Assembly (NCBI GenBank): GCA_022385755.1
Contig: MU278358.1
Span: 839,015 to 903,014 of the forward strand
Origin: Trametopsis cervina
Taxonomy: Eukaryota > Basidiomycota > Agaricomycetes > Polyporales > Irpicaceae
Direction of reading: 5' to 3'
DNA length: 64,000 bases
The translations under genes and the position numbers were made by a program. The notes under the pieces were generated by a model. It saw only the letters and a list, made by a program, of their open reading frames with translations, did no database searches and was not told the DNA's origin. Numbering within the stretch: position 1 is the first letter of the stretch; each line of letters starts with the position of its first letter. Below are positions 35,236 through 46,664 of the stretch, in pieces.

Positions 35236-38200
35236 CTATGCGGACGCACTAGGACCCGCAAGCGGCCCAGTGTCATCCTCCATGCGAGATCCAGGGGTCG
35301 CGCCCCTCAACGAGTCCGGCCGCTCCGAGGCAGCCCTAGCCGATCGAGATTCCTCCATCTCCTCATCTTCGGCAATCTCAACGATGCCAGACGAGGGAGC
35401 GGGGTCGATGTCCGCGAAGCGGTTCCGCGTTTGCACGGTGCGCTTCTGTCGGGAAGGGCCCGGAGTCGGAGCAGGAGCCGCGCCCGCCTGGTTAAGACGC
35501 TTGCGAGCCACCACCCCTTCCTTCTTGGCCTGCTTCTGCGCAAGGGCGAATCCCTCTTTGCCGCTGAATTTGGGTCGGACTCCTCCGGGAGTACCGTCTT
35601 TCTCCGCGCGCGTCTCGAACCATTTCTGGTCGTTGGCGTGCTTCCGGAAGGTGCAGTTGGAGGCCGTCGCAAGGTGGTTGCCTCCGCAGTTGCAACACTC
35701 CCAGTGGTCGTCTGGACACGTCCATGGGGTGGTACCGGTGTAGGCCGCGCGTGCGTCAGAGCAGCAGGGGGCGAGGGAGTCGTGCATCTCCGTGGGGTGA
35801 GCCCCGGGGCACTTCGTACAGAAGTTCCACCGCTTGTCGCGACATTCGGACGCGCGGTGACCGATTCGATAGCAGTGGCTGCAGAAAGCGGCAGTCCACG
35901 CGATGATTTTGGGGGTGATGGAGCACCGAACGTGCTTCACCGACCCAATCGCCACCACCTGCGTCGTGATCCATCGAGAGATAGACCCGTCACGGGCGTC
36001 GTAGCAAAACACGTCGACCGGAGCGTTAGGAGCGCTGCGGCCAGACCCGGTGCCCCAGACAGCCGCAGGACGGCGGTTGTGAGGGACAAGATGCTGATGC
36101 ACCTCCGGAGCGGAGACGCGGATGTGCTCGAACACCTGAGCAAGGGTGAGCTCGCTACCACCGTCGCGTCGAGGGACCGCGTTGATGGTGAGGCGAGTAA
36201 TGGGCACGACAGGCACAATGCCGGTGACGCGCGGTTCGGAGGCGACGAGGATGTGGTTCTCGGCAGTGAGCGCCGTGACCTCCATCCAAGCAGTGCGGAG
36301 GGCAGCTACCTCATCCGGAGATGGGCGCCGCAGGAATGTGAGCCGGACCGACGTCCAGTGCTGTTTGTCCCAGTCCACACGCGTGAGCATGTTGACGGAG
36401 GGGGTGGCAGCGGCATTGGCAGAGACCATGCGAGTGAATATGCGCTGCACGCAAGCGGTGAGCTCGCGGTCAGAGCGACCGAGGTGTTGTGCGACGCCAT
36501 CAGCGTTTAGCACCCCACTGGTGTCCCCTGCGAAGTGTACTTCGAGGGTGCTTGAGGCGTCCGTCGGCTTGGGAACGTGCTGCACGACGGGGGCGGTACG
36601 GCTGCCAGGGACCCCCGGCTTACCATCTCCTGATTTCGCTGCCACGGCACCGGAAATACGCGGGCCGCTCGGACGAGCAGCCTGCGGGGCGGGGTCACCC
36701 TCTCCAGGAGGTGGAGGAGGAGGAGGAGAGCCGCCGCCACGGCCACCACGCTGAGAGCGGGCGGACGATGGCGCGACCATGACGGGGTGAGGCGGGGGAG
36801 GGGCAGTGCCCACTTCGCGCAGTTTCTTTCCTATGTCCAACACCTGTTGCTGTGACAGGTTCGGGATGGCAGCGGTTACCTTCAGGCCGCGAGCAAGATC
36901 TTCACGATCGAGCTCGGTGAGGTCCTGGAAGGCAGGAGTCGCCGCGTCAGCCACCTTAGCGCGCTTGGACGCTGGTGGTGCGGCAGAGGGGGTGGCAGCG
37001 CGGGACGGAGTAGCCGTCGGGGGCGGGGAGTGTGGACGCTTCGGCGGGGCCTTGCCCTGCTCGCGCTGAGCTTTGGCGGCGCCGTAGAATCCGAGACGAG
37101 GTGCAGGGACGGGGGGTCCGGCACGCTGTTTGCCTTTGCCCTTGCTGGGCTTAGGCGGCGGGGTAGGAGACGCTGGGGGCCGTTCGGCGTCAGAATTCGC
37201 AGCGTGTTCAGCTGCAGCGACCTGTTCAGCCCAGGCAACCCTGCGAGGGGTAGGCGTGGGCGAGCGGGATGGGGACGATGGCGCCTGCTGACGAGCAGTA
37301 GACGACGCCGTGGCCATGGCGTAGGAGGGCTTGTGACCAGCAAGGGTCTTCAGCGCCTCCGTGTTGGAATGTACGGTGGCACGGATGCCGCCGACCGCAT
37401 TTTGCAGCCGGGACACTCCGTCCTGTACCTCATAGATTTGCCGCTCCAGGTTTGGAGGGAAGGGTGGCGGCACTCGCAGAAGCTGTGCGGCGGGGTAAAC
37501 GTACGGCTGGAACGGTCCTCCTGTCCAGGTTGAGTGTGCTTGCTCGAGGAGGGCCACGAGATCATGCGCGGTGGAGAGCAGCTGTTGCAGCAAGCTCGAA
37601 GTTGCAGCCGGACGTACCCGGAGCCGATTAACGACGTAAGCGGTGAGGCCTTGACCTCCACGCACGAACGCGCTGCGGATGTTCTCGAAGCTCTCCACTG
37701 TCGTCGCTAACAGCAGGTCACTTTCGGCATCCATGGATTGGGGAAACGAGAACGCATAAGCGCCGCCGTCGTCATGAGGTCCCTGTCCCAGCAAAGCCAC
37801 CAGCTCGGCCCGAGCGATGGCGATGCGGTCCGGAGACGCGGGGCGCTGTGGAGCAGGCTCTGGCTCTGCTTCCATGGGCGCTTGTTCGACCTGGACAAGC
37901 CTAGGTTCAGCATACATGCCCGTCATGAGGACAAAAGCAGGTGCGGTGTCTGGAGATGACTCTCCCGGCGCCAACAGATGCGGCTGACTCACCTCAGGGG
38001 GCGGTGCCAGCGGGGTTTGCGTCTGGGGGACTGAGGTTGGTCCGAAGACGTCCTCAGCCTCCATCGGCTCAGGTAGGGTGCTTGCGGAGGCATCGCTGCC
38101 TCCTCCACGACCAAATTGTTTAGCCATCGTCGCGAACGACGAAGGACTAGACGAGCGGGATGCCCTGCTAGAGCGTTCCCTAGATGCTGTACGGATCGAG

Positions 38201-38331
38201 TCTCGAAGTGCAGCGTCCAGCGGGAAAGGATCGGCAGCCGTGGGGCCACCTGAGTTGACTCTCTCAATGCCAGCGAGGACGCGCTGAGCTTTAGGAGTCG
38301 TCGGATCGAGGTTCTGAAGATCGGAAGACAT
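35236..38331 (-). CDS. LINE ORF1: Gag-like nucleic-acid-binding protein with zinc knuckles
   Basis: An open frame of 1,031 residues, the first ORF of the element, expected to bind the element RNA in a ribonucleoprotein. The N-terminal half is low-complexity (Pro, Ala, Ser, with KPSKGKGKQR and PPPPPPPGEG). A globular middle follows (TLEVHFAGDTSGVLNADGV to about VPITRLTINAVPRRD). Near the C-terminus, around residues 830-925, lies a cluster of Cys/His motifs: CSHCYRIGHRASEC, CTKCPGAHPTEMHD with further Cys, and CCNCGGNHLATASNC. These are CCHC knuckles typical of LINE ORF1. It ends with an acidic stretch (EIAEDEEMEE). The frame is the same as ORF2, but several stops separate the two. Confidence 0.93.
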   Translation of the reverse strand: MSSDLQNLDPTTPKAQRVLAGIERVNSGGPTAADPFPLDAALRDSIRTASRERSSRASRSSSPSSFATMAKQFGRGGGSDASASTLPEPMEAEDVFGPTSVPQTQTPLAPPPEVSQPHLLAPGESSPDTAPAFVLMTGMYAEPRLVQVEQAPMEAEPEPAPQRPASPDRIAIARAELVALLGQGPHDDGGAYAFSFPQSMDAESDLLLATTVESFENIRSAFVRGGQGLTAYVVNRLRVRPAATSSLLQQLLSTAHDLVALLEQAHSTWTGGPFQPYVYPAAQLLRVPPPFPPNLERQIYEVQDGVSRLQNAVGGIRATVHSNTEALKTLAGHKPSYAMATASSTARQQAPSSPSRSPTPTPRRVAWAEQVAAAEHAANSDAERPPASPTPPPKPSKGKGKQRAGPPVPAPRLGFYGAAKAQREQGKAPPKRPHSPPPTATPSRAATPSAAPPASKRAKVADAATPAFQDLTELDREDLARGLKVTAAIPNLSQQQVLDIGKKLREVGTAPPPPHPVMVAPSSARSQRGGRGGGSPPPPPPPGEGDPAPQAARPSGPRISGAVAAKSGDGKPGVPGSRTAPVVQHVPKPTDASSTLEVHFAGDTSGVLNADGVAQHLGRSDRELTACVQRIFTRMVSANAAATPSVNMLTRVDWDKQHWTSVRLTFLRRPSPDEVAALRTAWMEVTALTAENHILVASEPRVTGIVPVVPITRLTINAVPRRDGGSELTLAQVFEHIRVSAPEVHQHLVPHNRRPAAVWGTGSGRSAPNAPVDVFCYDARDGSISRWITTQVVAIGSVKHVRCSITPKIIAWTAAFCSHCYRIGHRASECRDKRWNFCTKCPGAHPTEMHDSLAPCCSDARAAYTGTTPWTCPDDHWECCNCGGNHLATASNCTFRKHANDQKWFETRAEKDGTPGGVRPKFSGKEGFALAQKQAKKEGVVARKRLNQAGAAPAPTPGPSRQKRTVQTRNRFADIDPAPSSGIVEIAEDEEMEESRSARAASERPDSLRGATPGSRMEDDTGPLAGPSASA

Positions 38332-38417
38332 GGTAGGAGGGCGAGGAAAGGGAGTCGAGCACTAACAGGGCTTTAGCGCCGGGGAGATGGTGGTGGTACG
38401 AGAACAAGGTGCGACGT

Positions 38418-38429
38418 TCTTGCAATTGC
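38418..38429. repeat. Target-site duplication, copy at the 5' end of the LINE
   Basis: TCTTGCAATTGC is identical to 29335-29346. It lies inside the interrupted exon of the ATPase gene. Confidence 0.95.
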
Positions 38430-41400
38430 TTCGCGCTTGGAAGTCATCACTTCTTTAGGTTGCTGTACATCTAGGAACAATCACATGAACAACCGATACT
38501 ATTGAAATTGAAAGTACTCACCCTTGGCCATGAACACTTTGAAGTCACCCATAGAGCCTGACAGGCAGTGAGGGCAGGACTATGAACAACAAAGAAAGGC
38601 ACTGACCGACGAAGGTGAGGTCCTTATTCCCTGATACGTCGCAATAACTATCGTTCAGCGATTCTTTCACTACATGCATTTCACTTCTGCTCTTCAGAGT
38701 CTCGCTCCGTTCCTCTTTACATGCCCGTATTGCCATATTTATGTTTGTTTCTGGAGAGTATTCAAATTAGTGAATCGGGAAGATTCTGGGTAGATCTAAC
38801 TGACCGATATTGCGTAATGGTGTAACATGGGACCCTGGCGTGACTGGTCGTGATGGGCTCGGTCGCGGCGGTGCCAACAAGGGAGCATTTTCTGTCGATT
38901 CGGCGACAGGCTGTGAACTAGGGGGCTGGCTCGCAATACCGTCATGACCTATGAGTTTGCGTTTCCAGTTACTCAATGGCCCTCGCATAGACTGTGTCAG
39001 CGACTTCCGCTGTTCATGGCCATCCGCAGCCAATGTAGCCTCAGTGCCAGCGCTAGACACAGAAAGTGGGGGCGAAGTTGGCCGGGTGTCCATAGAGATG
39101 GTAGGAGGGACTGAAGGTATCGTTGGAGTGGGTTGAGAAGCAAGTTTGACTTGCTTTGCTCGCTCTCGCGCAGCATCTTCAGCTGCTCTCTCTTCGATCT
39201 TTTGTTTCTGAAGAATTCTATCCACTAGAATACAAGTTAAGTCAGAGCGTCACATCGTGCTTAGCGGGAACCATACCGTTGTAGCCCCGCCTTCGCAAAG
39301 CCTTCAAGTCTGTTGACAGGATGGTCATGAACAGCAGTGCGTCACTGGCTTTAGGAGCTGAAAACAGAAGACGACATATCGAAGTAGATACTCTTCACGA
39401 ACAAGACGGGTCAGCATTATACGGAATATCTAAGTTGGCCAATAGATGAACGTACTCAAACATATCGATATCTACGTTATTAGCTAGCCAAAGTTGAATC
39501 GGTCCCCGTCCCTCTCTCAATGCGCTTGCTGAGGAGTCTTGTTTTTCCACCAAGCGCAAATTGCCATACGTGAGGGACTTCTTTACTGTAACGGAGTGGA
39601 AAACTCGCACGACAAAGTTTCTGTCGGAATTAAGCCATGAAAAGGGAACGCGGGTAGCCGCATGGGTATGTTCGTGAAGGAACAGTGGTAGCCGCTCCAA
39701 AATCCGCGCCCGGAGTTCGTCTGCTTTACGAGTATTTCTGATTTCTGCCGAAGTCTCGTAGTCTTCTTTGACCATGGAGCTGAGCCTGCGAGAACCCAGC
39801 TCATAGTAGAACTCTACGAAAGTTTCTCGTGAGATTGGCAATCAGTGCACATTAGTTTGTACTTACCTTCCAAAAGATCTTCTTGCGGACACGTGAAGAT
39901 TTTGTCTCCGAATAACTGGTACCCATTGGTATCATCGGCAATGATGACCTGGCTAGGCTGAAGCAAATCATATTCATAATCCCAACCGTCCTCCTCCTCG
40001 AGTTCCTGGCTTCCAGCTTTGTTGCTGCGCTTCTTGCGCTTCATTCCGAGTAACACCGGTGAACGTTTCATACGCGCGACAGTCACCGAAGAAAGAAGAC
40101 GTTTGTTGACAGCAATGTTGCGCAGTTCAATGAGATAGCTGGGACGATGATTAATCACAATGAGGTGCAGAAAATAGGGGTATAAGGGCACCTTAGCATG
40201 TTGCTGTCTGCAAGTTCCCAGAACCGGTGTGGATTCTCGAGCAAGATTTGTGCTATCTCTTCCACTGTGGGTTCATGTTTTGTGCCGCATACACTGAGAA
40301 ATTGGTTTGCCTGTTTTCCAAAGTCGACGAATGTGAATAATTTCGAGTGAACCTGCGCTTGAGCATCTTTCTTGAAGAAGCAATGGCTGGGAGCTACTAA
40401 TCGAACAGCCTGCTTGCCTTTGTCGTCTACCTTCAGTGATGTGGTTTCGATTGGGACAATGAGTAGCTGCGACAATCTCTCAAGATCTTTGTTTGAAAAG
40501 TCAACGATTCGAGTAGCCATTGCAGAAAACCACTCTGTCGCAATTTGCACACTTTCCGGGGGAGTTCTCTCCAAAAGAGAGACCAACCTAGCGGTCGGAG
40601 GATGTTCTTGGACTCCAATTTTATTGATTGCATCGGCCCCAAGAGAAGGACGTGTCACCAGAAAACCCATGGTCGCCCATATAGATGATGAGAAGACCTT
40701 GAAACCATTAGTTTATAGTTGGCTATAACTGTGGGGAAGTACACGAACGAACCTCGCCGGGCTTGCCCATGCAGGATGTTTTCCCTTTGAGCGCAGGAAT
40801 GAAAGCTAGATCGGTGTACGAAGATGGTCTATAATCAGTGTAGCGTGTGCCATGATTATCTAGAAAGTACTGCAGCGCAATGGAACGGATCTTCTCATCG
40901 GGACCGGCGGCCAAAGCAAGAATGACATCCAACGGCGGAAAAGTCCGAAGACCTAGTTGATGTAGGAACTTCGCTGGAGAAATGGTAGCTGCAGACGGAC
41001 GTCTAGACATCGATTAAAATGAGTTGACAAACCTTCTTCGGAGGAGCTTCTCCATTTGGTCTTTAAACCCCAGTCAATAACAGGCAGACCAAGGTCCCGA
41101 AAGATATCAAGGGGTTCATAGAGATCACTAGCTTTAAGCCTTGCCACCTTGACACCTTGGGATTGAGGTGCCTGAGCCACTTGCTCTCTGGGGAAAGCGG
41201 GTGTCAAACGCAGGCGTTCCAATTCTTCACTAGTCAGCGTGGACTGAACGGCAACCAAGTATTTCGTCAGGTCTGCGATTGACCAATCCCCCGTTCTGAT
41301 CATCCTGGGTTTTGATAGTTGAGCGGTGTAAAGCCAGCGTGCAAACGAGGCCTACCTATTGAAGACAATTTGTAATTCCACATGCTTTCGTACACCAAGA

Positions 41401-44400
41401 GCTTGCAGGACCTTCTCTAGATTGCCCTTGATCGCAGCTCCACTCGGGAAGGTGACAAGGGGAAGGTCAGGAAAGACATGAGCGTTCTGAAAGTACGCGT
41501 CTCCTGGGACTTTAAGACCAGCGGATGTTGGAATACACGTCTTGTCTTGGAGCAGGGTGACTACATCTGCCTGAGCTTCTTTCCCACAAGACGGCCAGAC
41601 TCTCGCGAGTACCTGTAGGACGCGATCCGCCCAATGAGTAGATGAAGTCAAGTCATGCTCGGGGTCAGATGTGACAGTCTGAGGGTCTAAAAGAAACCCT
41701 AGCCAGTCCGCGACCGTAAGTTCCTGCCAGCCAAAAGCAGAACGCAGAGCCTGAGGGTCAAAATGTCGGCTAACAGTAAGGGGAAGAACATGACTTGGTA
41801 GAGGTCCATCTGTAGGAATCGCAGCGCCAGTGCTTCTAGTGTTGAGAAAGGTCTTCAGGGAGACAAGGGATATGATTTTTTCATCGCTGCCCCCTGGGGT
41901 GCCGATTGTAAGAATCGCAGCGTTGATGATTTCGCTACGGGCTCGTTGCAGTTGCGCATCACCTATAGTCTTGTACATGTTCAGCCACCATTTGAAGCAA
42001 GCTGTCATTTCGTGCTTCGCTGTGCGGTGAGCCCTGGTTATAGAATATGGCAAAATTAGGCACTCACTTCCGTCAAAGGTCTACGCTTTAGCTCGCTCAG
42101 AACATCTCCAAACATGACGTCCTTAATCATGCCTCTGGTTCGAAGTACTTCAACCATGGTTGCAGCACCAGATAGTACATCCTCGGGAAGCACCGGCAAT
42201 TCTTTCAAGAACTCTGCAAAAACAGTGTTGGGCATGCGCACGTCAGCTGCACTACGTATACCGACCGTAGATATGATAGGAAAGGGATGATCGGGCTGCC
42301 CTGTCCTCAAGATCGAAAAAGTAGGTTGGGCAATGCAAGTGAAAAAAGCTTCCTCGAGGAGTGTGGCGACACGGGGTGATGGTGTAGACGTATGGAAAGT
42401 ATAGAATTTGAGAGCATGGAGAGCTCGCTGGCGAAGTTGAGGTCTGCTGTCATTTTCCGTGATTGACCCTACAGCCGGCTGAGACTGAAAACCATCTGCT
42501 GCTTGCCACAGGGTGGTAATGTTCTCCATCTCTTGCTCATAGGCTGTTCGAGCAAGATATCCGCCGACACCCAGTAATTCTTCGTTCCACACTGTCAACA
42601 AGGTCAGCGAAACAACTCCGGATGCTGACGACGTGCCACCTAACCTCGAACGTTACGATCGCTACGTACGATAGATCAGCGGTGATTATGCCTGAGAAAA
42701 ATTGTACTCACACAAGGTCGACAGACTCTCTTTCCACAGTGGGGATGAATCGAGCCGACATGTGACCCCCAATGCCGGTGGTCTGACGAGTTGAGTGACC
42801 CTAGTGGCCGAGCGATACGGTCAACGGTAGTGACACATACAGCGACAAGAGACTTACGATGAATATTCTTGCAGAACCCGTCCTGAGCATGTCAAGCGAT
42901 AAACAAAGGGTAAGCATACGCAATGACTAAGACTAACCCATCTATATCAGCACGAAGACCTTGGAATATACTACCCGTTACTTCAAATCCGTGCTCCTCC
43001 TTGATACTTGCGTCGTACTCATCCTTGCCGGTCTTCGAGGACGTGAGTAGCTGCTTCACTGTAAGCAAGTCCGGGTTCGTGACGTACATATATTAGTTCG
43101 TATCTCATCTTCGTAGGTGCATTCTTTTTTGTTGCACGGAGAAGTTCTTCCCTCAAGTTTGCCTCCAACAGAACATCCACCGAAGCAGAGAAAACTGCGA
43201 GCACGACGCCGGTCTCTGTGATCTGTAGAAGTTTCTTCTGCTCTTCGGCCTGCTGTTCTCTCTTATTTGATTCTGATACAATAGGTTCAGGATTGGGCGA
43301 TGGGCCGCGCAAGGGCGCGCTGAAGCCAGAGAACAGTGAAGAGAAGAATCCTGATGTGACAGCTTGTCGAGCTTGTTGTTGAGCTGCCGGTGGACGTTTG
43401 CGAGGTTTGACTGAAGATCCTGCAGCGTAAACCCACTGCATGATGTCTGCCTTGATGCTCAAAGCTGCAAAGCATATGTGCTAAAGCTTAGTCGAACAGA
43501 TAAAACATGACGTACGCATTACGCTGACGTCCGTTACGCGCATCATCTTTTTGGACGTTTGTGGCCTCAAACCTTTGCGCAAACCAATGGACTTCGGCAG
43601 GCCGCGATCCTTCCGCAGTCTCGCTAATCTCTTGCCGTCAAAGAACACGCTTATTTCAGCTAAGTGTGCCATGAAAGTAATAGAGGAGGTTAAGAAGCGG
43701 ATGAAGTCAAAGGGAATAGGAAGAGTTTCCGGTTTGCGAAGAGGCATAGTGAATGTCGTCCAGCGACCTTCGTCGCCTTCTGTTGACGGTAATTGCCCTC
43801 GGCGTGCAAAAAGCTTCATAGCGTTAGTGTTCATCTAGAATAGTCACAAAAGGTATGCTACCTGGTCTTTCTTATCCTTCCAATAGAATCCCATCCATTG
43901 ACCTACTAACGCATCAGAGATGTTTCTGCTGCTTAATCAGATGCACATACCACCCGAGGTGACGAAGGGCTCTTCCGTAACCGAAAACAAACTGTAGAAG
44001 CCTAGACGAGAACGCCGAACCTCAATAGACACGTAGAGCCACTGTGCAGGCCAACATACCAACACCGAACGCCCCAATTTTCTCCTCATCCGGGTTGCCC
44101 TCAGCTACATGCTGTTAGATCACATTCGAAGATATGCTGCTGCTGTATACCTACCTATCTTCTTCAGTCGATTCCAGTCTTCGTTTCTGAAGATCATGCC
44201 ATCATTCTTGAAGGTCCATTGATGCACCTGGGTTGATCATAAGCATCTCGACGTTGTCTTCTGTGTGATTACGCACAAGGACTGTCTTCAGGTCAGGAAG
44301 AGGCGTGATATCACTTGTCTCGCTGGAGCCGTCGTCTCCGCCCGCATTGTTTGATCGCTGGAGGTATCCTTCCGTATCAAAATGAATCTCTACAGCCTTC

Positions 44401-44682
44401 GCACTTGCATCGTCCGAGTTTTGTAGTAGCTCCCGGAAGACTGGATCGTATGTGTGAATACACAGACGGAAGAATGTGGCTCACGCGGACCACGATGCGC
44501 ATAGAACGCACCGGTGAACTCTTCCGAGTATCTCGCTAGAACTTTGTCGATAAGTGCCCGCTGGTTGACTTCTACGGATTCATCGTGTCCGCTCTCCCAC
44601 TGTATGCGCAGGAATGCAATAGGTGAATACGGCAGGGAAGCCGAACGGAGCCGCGTACCAGTGCTTCTCTTGCGGTCGACAT
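38418..44682 (-). pseudogene. HSP90-like (sacsin-type) ATPase gene, 5' main part, interrupted by the LINE
   Basis: Start at 44682: ATG TCG ACC GCA, a short first exon, then in phase EVNQRALIDKVLARYSEEFT. The GHKL/HSP90-like ATP-binding fold shows FRELLQNSDDASAKAVEIHF and, two exons later, GAFGVGFYSLFSVTEEPFV. A long multi-domain body follows (for example FDFIRFLTSSITFMAHLAEI, RITPSLGADAINKIG-type GADAINKIGVQEHPP, and HPQALRSAFGWQELTVADWL-like DPQALRSAFGWQELTVADWL), matching my knowledge of the fungal DUF3684/sacsin-like family. Near the 3' end are a Ser/Pro-rich linker and KEERSETLKSRSEMHVVKES. Total uninterrupted length would be about 1,700-1,800 residues. All exons look open. The last exon here (from 38470) is broken at 38418 by the element, removing about 110 C-terminal residues. 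Confidence 0.82.
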
Positions 44683-45252
44683 CTCAATATCGCAGTGTCC
44701 TGCCGGTGAGCATAAGCTTTAAATCGACCTCAGTAATGGTCCAACGGCCTGATGTCAAGATAGGAACAGACACAAACGCAAGCGCAGGAAACAGTGGATA
44801 ACCTGCGGAACTGGCAGGTTCAAGCAAGCACGCGGTGTTGATCGGAGCGTCCGGCGCAGCATTATGCATTATATACAGTACTTATCCGTATGCGATGCGT
44901 GACTTGAGCATGAGATTGCAGAAACTATCCAACATGTTTGATTCCAAACCGGAGCGTTTGTACACAGCGTGCTACAAGAAGATGATACGGCTACGCATGG
45001 TAAGACACAAAAAGATTACTAAGGTTCCTCTATCTACATTAGTTACAATTCATCTAGGGTTGCAACCTCTTCCAGGAAAGATATGCAGCAGAACAGAGTG
45101 TGCGGGGCATTGGTCAATGATGAAGGCGTAGGGCGAATAATAATAATGCGGAAGACTGAAGCATGGGAGGTATGTGATAATATAGTAGACAGGATAAAGT
45201 CCTCGATGACAAGACGAGAACACAACAAGTTGTGGTTGGATGGAGGTAGTGC
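44683..45252. other. Intergenic: upstream of the ATPase gene, downstream of DGK1
   Basis: Only short shadow frames occur here. The 5' half is the presumed promoter of the ATPase gene and the 3' half is the trailer of DGK1. No RNA gene or repeat was seen. Confidence 0.5.
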
Positions 45253-46664
45253 CTAGGAGAAGACATATTGCAAACAGCGGAAAAATGCAAAGAGGCAACC
45301 ACCAGAAAGGATAGGAAGCGTCAGATTGTCATCGAGCGAGCCCACATCTGCAAGAATAAATGAACTGCTGTAAACACGGAAGGCTGAAACGCTAACTTAC
45401 CAAGAGCCTCCGAAATACCACTGACAATTCCAGTGAAGATGCTGATCACCCCTAGACCCAACCAACCCGTAAGAACGCCAGTTTTCGCAGCCCCCGTTCC
45501 TGTGGATGTGCCAACAACGCCATCTTCCCAAGTCCAAATGGGCTCAATGATACCTGAACGGCTATAAAGACCCCAGAAGCCCGCAGCGATGGCCGCACCG
45601 GTCAATGAGCCAGCAATAAAGCCTGCAAGCGACTTCCGCGGGGCCAGCGGGAGACCCAGAATATGTCTCGGCAAGCGCGGAGTGTAGCGACCCCACAGGC
45701 GGCCAATGGTAGAGGCAGCAGTGTCCGCCCATGAAAGACTAAAATGAAAGCGTCAACGTGGTGAAATGCGAACAAGATGTTGTTGGGCGTACATGAGAAT
45801 TGACACGACACTGATGTCCAACGGGTACAAAGTAAGTACCCAGATAACCCCAATTATGTACCATATCACTCCATTTGTTGTTTTCTAGATTGTACGGGGC
45901 TGGCAAGTCAGTACGCTGCATACATTCACAATAGCAGTAGCCACACCTTCTCACTCTCTCGCATCAAGAAACCAAGGTAGCGCTCGTACACCCGTGCAAA
46001 CGCGGGGGAGTTGAGGCGCAAGATATCAGTGGGTGCTATGACGGCCAGTGCAGCAGAGAGCGCGACGACCACAGGCCGCGGGGACCCATGTGAGAAGTAA
46101 AGGTAAAGCGTCAGAAAACCTGCAACGCGACATAACGCCCAATTAGCGAACCAAGGTGGAAGAAGATTGAGCCGCGCAGTTCAATGAGTTGGGAGATTGA
46201 CGTAGGAGGCTGAGATCGCGGGAAAAGATAGCAAGCGTACCTATCGAAGAGTGCAACGTTTTGCGAGGTATCTCCCAATCTATGCGCTGTACGGGCGACT
46301 TCGAGCGCGCTACAACGGTGGGGACGGGTACAGCCTTGAGCTGCCCGTGCTGTTTGCTGAGTCTCCTCCTGTGCGAATGGGGGGAAGAGAGCGAACGCGA
46401 CCGGAGCTTCATCTGATCCTCGTCGTTGGCGTACACCTCACTGGTGTCCTGATTGGCCGCAGGAATGTGTCCATTCGGGTCTCCCATCGAGCGGCCCCTT
46501 CCCGTTCGTGGCCGGACAGTCTTCCTAGGGTTGACAGTGGAGAACGAGGCCACTCGAGACTGGGCAAAGGGGATCTTGGGAGATGTAGCTCGAAATGAGC
46601 TCGATAAACTTGGGCGTGTTGGGTCGTGTGATAATGAAAAGGCGTCACTAGCTGGCAAACTCAT
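45253..46664 (-). CDS. DGK1: CTP-dependent diacylglycerol kinase
   Basis: An ER/nuclear membrane enzyme that phosphorylates diacylglycerol with CTP to phosphatidate. After a basic, Ser-rich cytosolic N-terminus comes QRIDWEIPRKTLHSSIG. In-phase exons follow: FLTLYLYFSHGSPRPVVVAL, TDILRLNSPAFARVYERYLG, NGVIWYIIGVIWVLTLYPLD, LSWADTAASTIGRLWGRYTP, and RLPRHILGLPLAPRKSLAGF. Hydrophobic helices follow, ending SISEAL-type SGISEALDVGSLDDNLTLPI, then LSGGCLFAFF to the stop at 45253. The S-W-A-D-T-A-A-S motif and the P-x-x-x-R-K-S-L-A-G motif are characteristic of Dgk1/Sec59-type CTP transferases. The start at 46664 (MSLPASDAF) is the first suitable Met; a Met at about 46491 (MGDPNGHIPA) is an alternative. 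Confidence 0.9.

Larger units (their letters stand above)
29347..38417 (-). mobile_element. Full-length-looking non-LTR retrotransposon (LINE, Tad1/I-like group)
   Basis: The element is 9,071 bp and reads on the minus strand. It has a short 5' leader (38417-38332), ORF1 (zinc-knuckle Gag-like), ORF2 (endonuclease, reverse transcriptase, RNase H), a 3' UTR of about 245 bp and a 21-nt poly(A) tail (29347-29367). A perfect 12-bp target-site duplication brackets it. These are the features of target-primed reverse transcription. The domain order (APE-type endonuclease first, RNase H last, zinc knuckles in ORF1) fits the fungal Tad1 and related I-group elements; the clade is inferred, not tested. 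Its base composition looks visibly richer in G+C than the surrounding genes. It sits inside a coding exon of the ATPase gene, in the same orientation. Confidence 0.95.

Noticed and set aside
35066..37533. Plus-strand frames up to 359 codons opposite LINE ORF1
   Set aside because: They are antisense to a real G+C-rich coding sequence; their Arg/Ala/Gly-rich composition and lack of motifs mark them as shadows.
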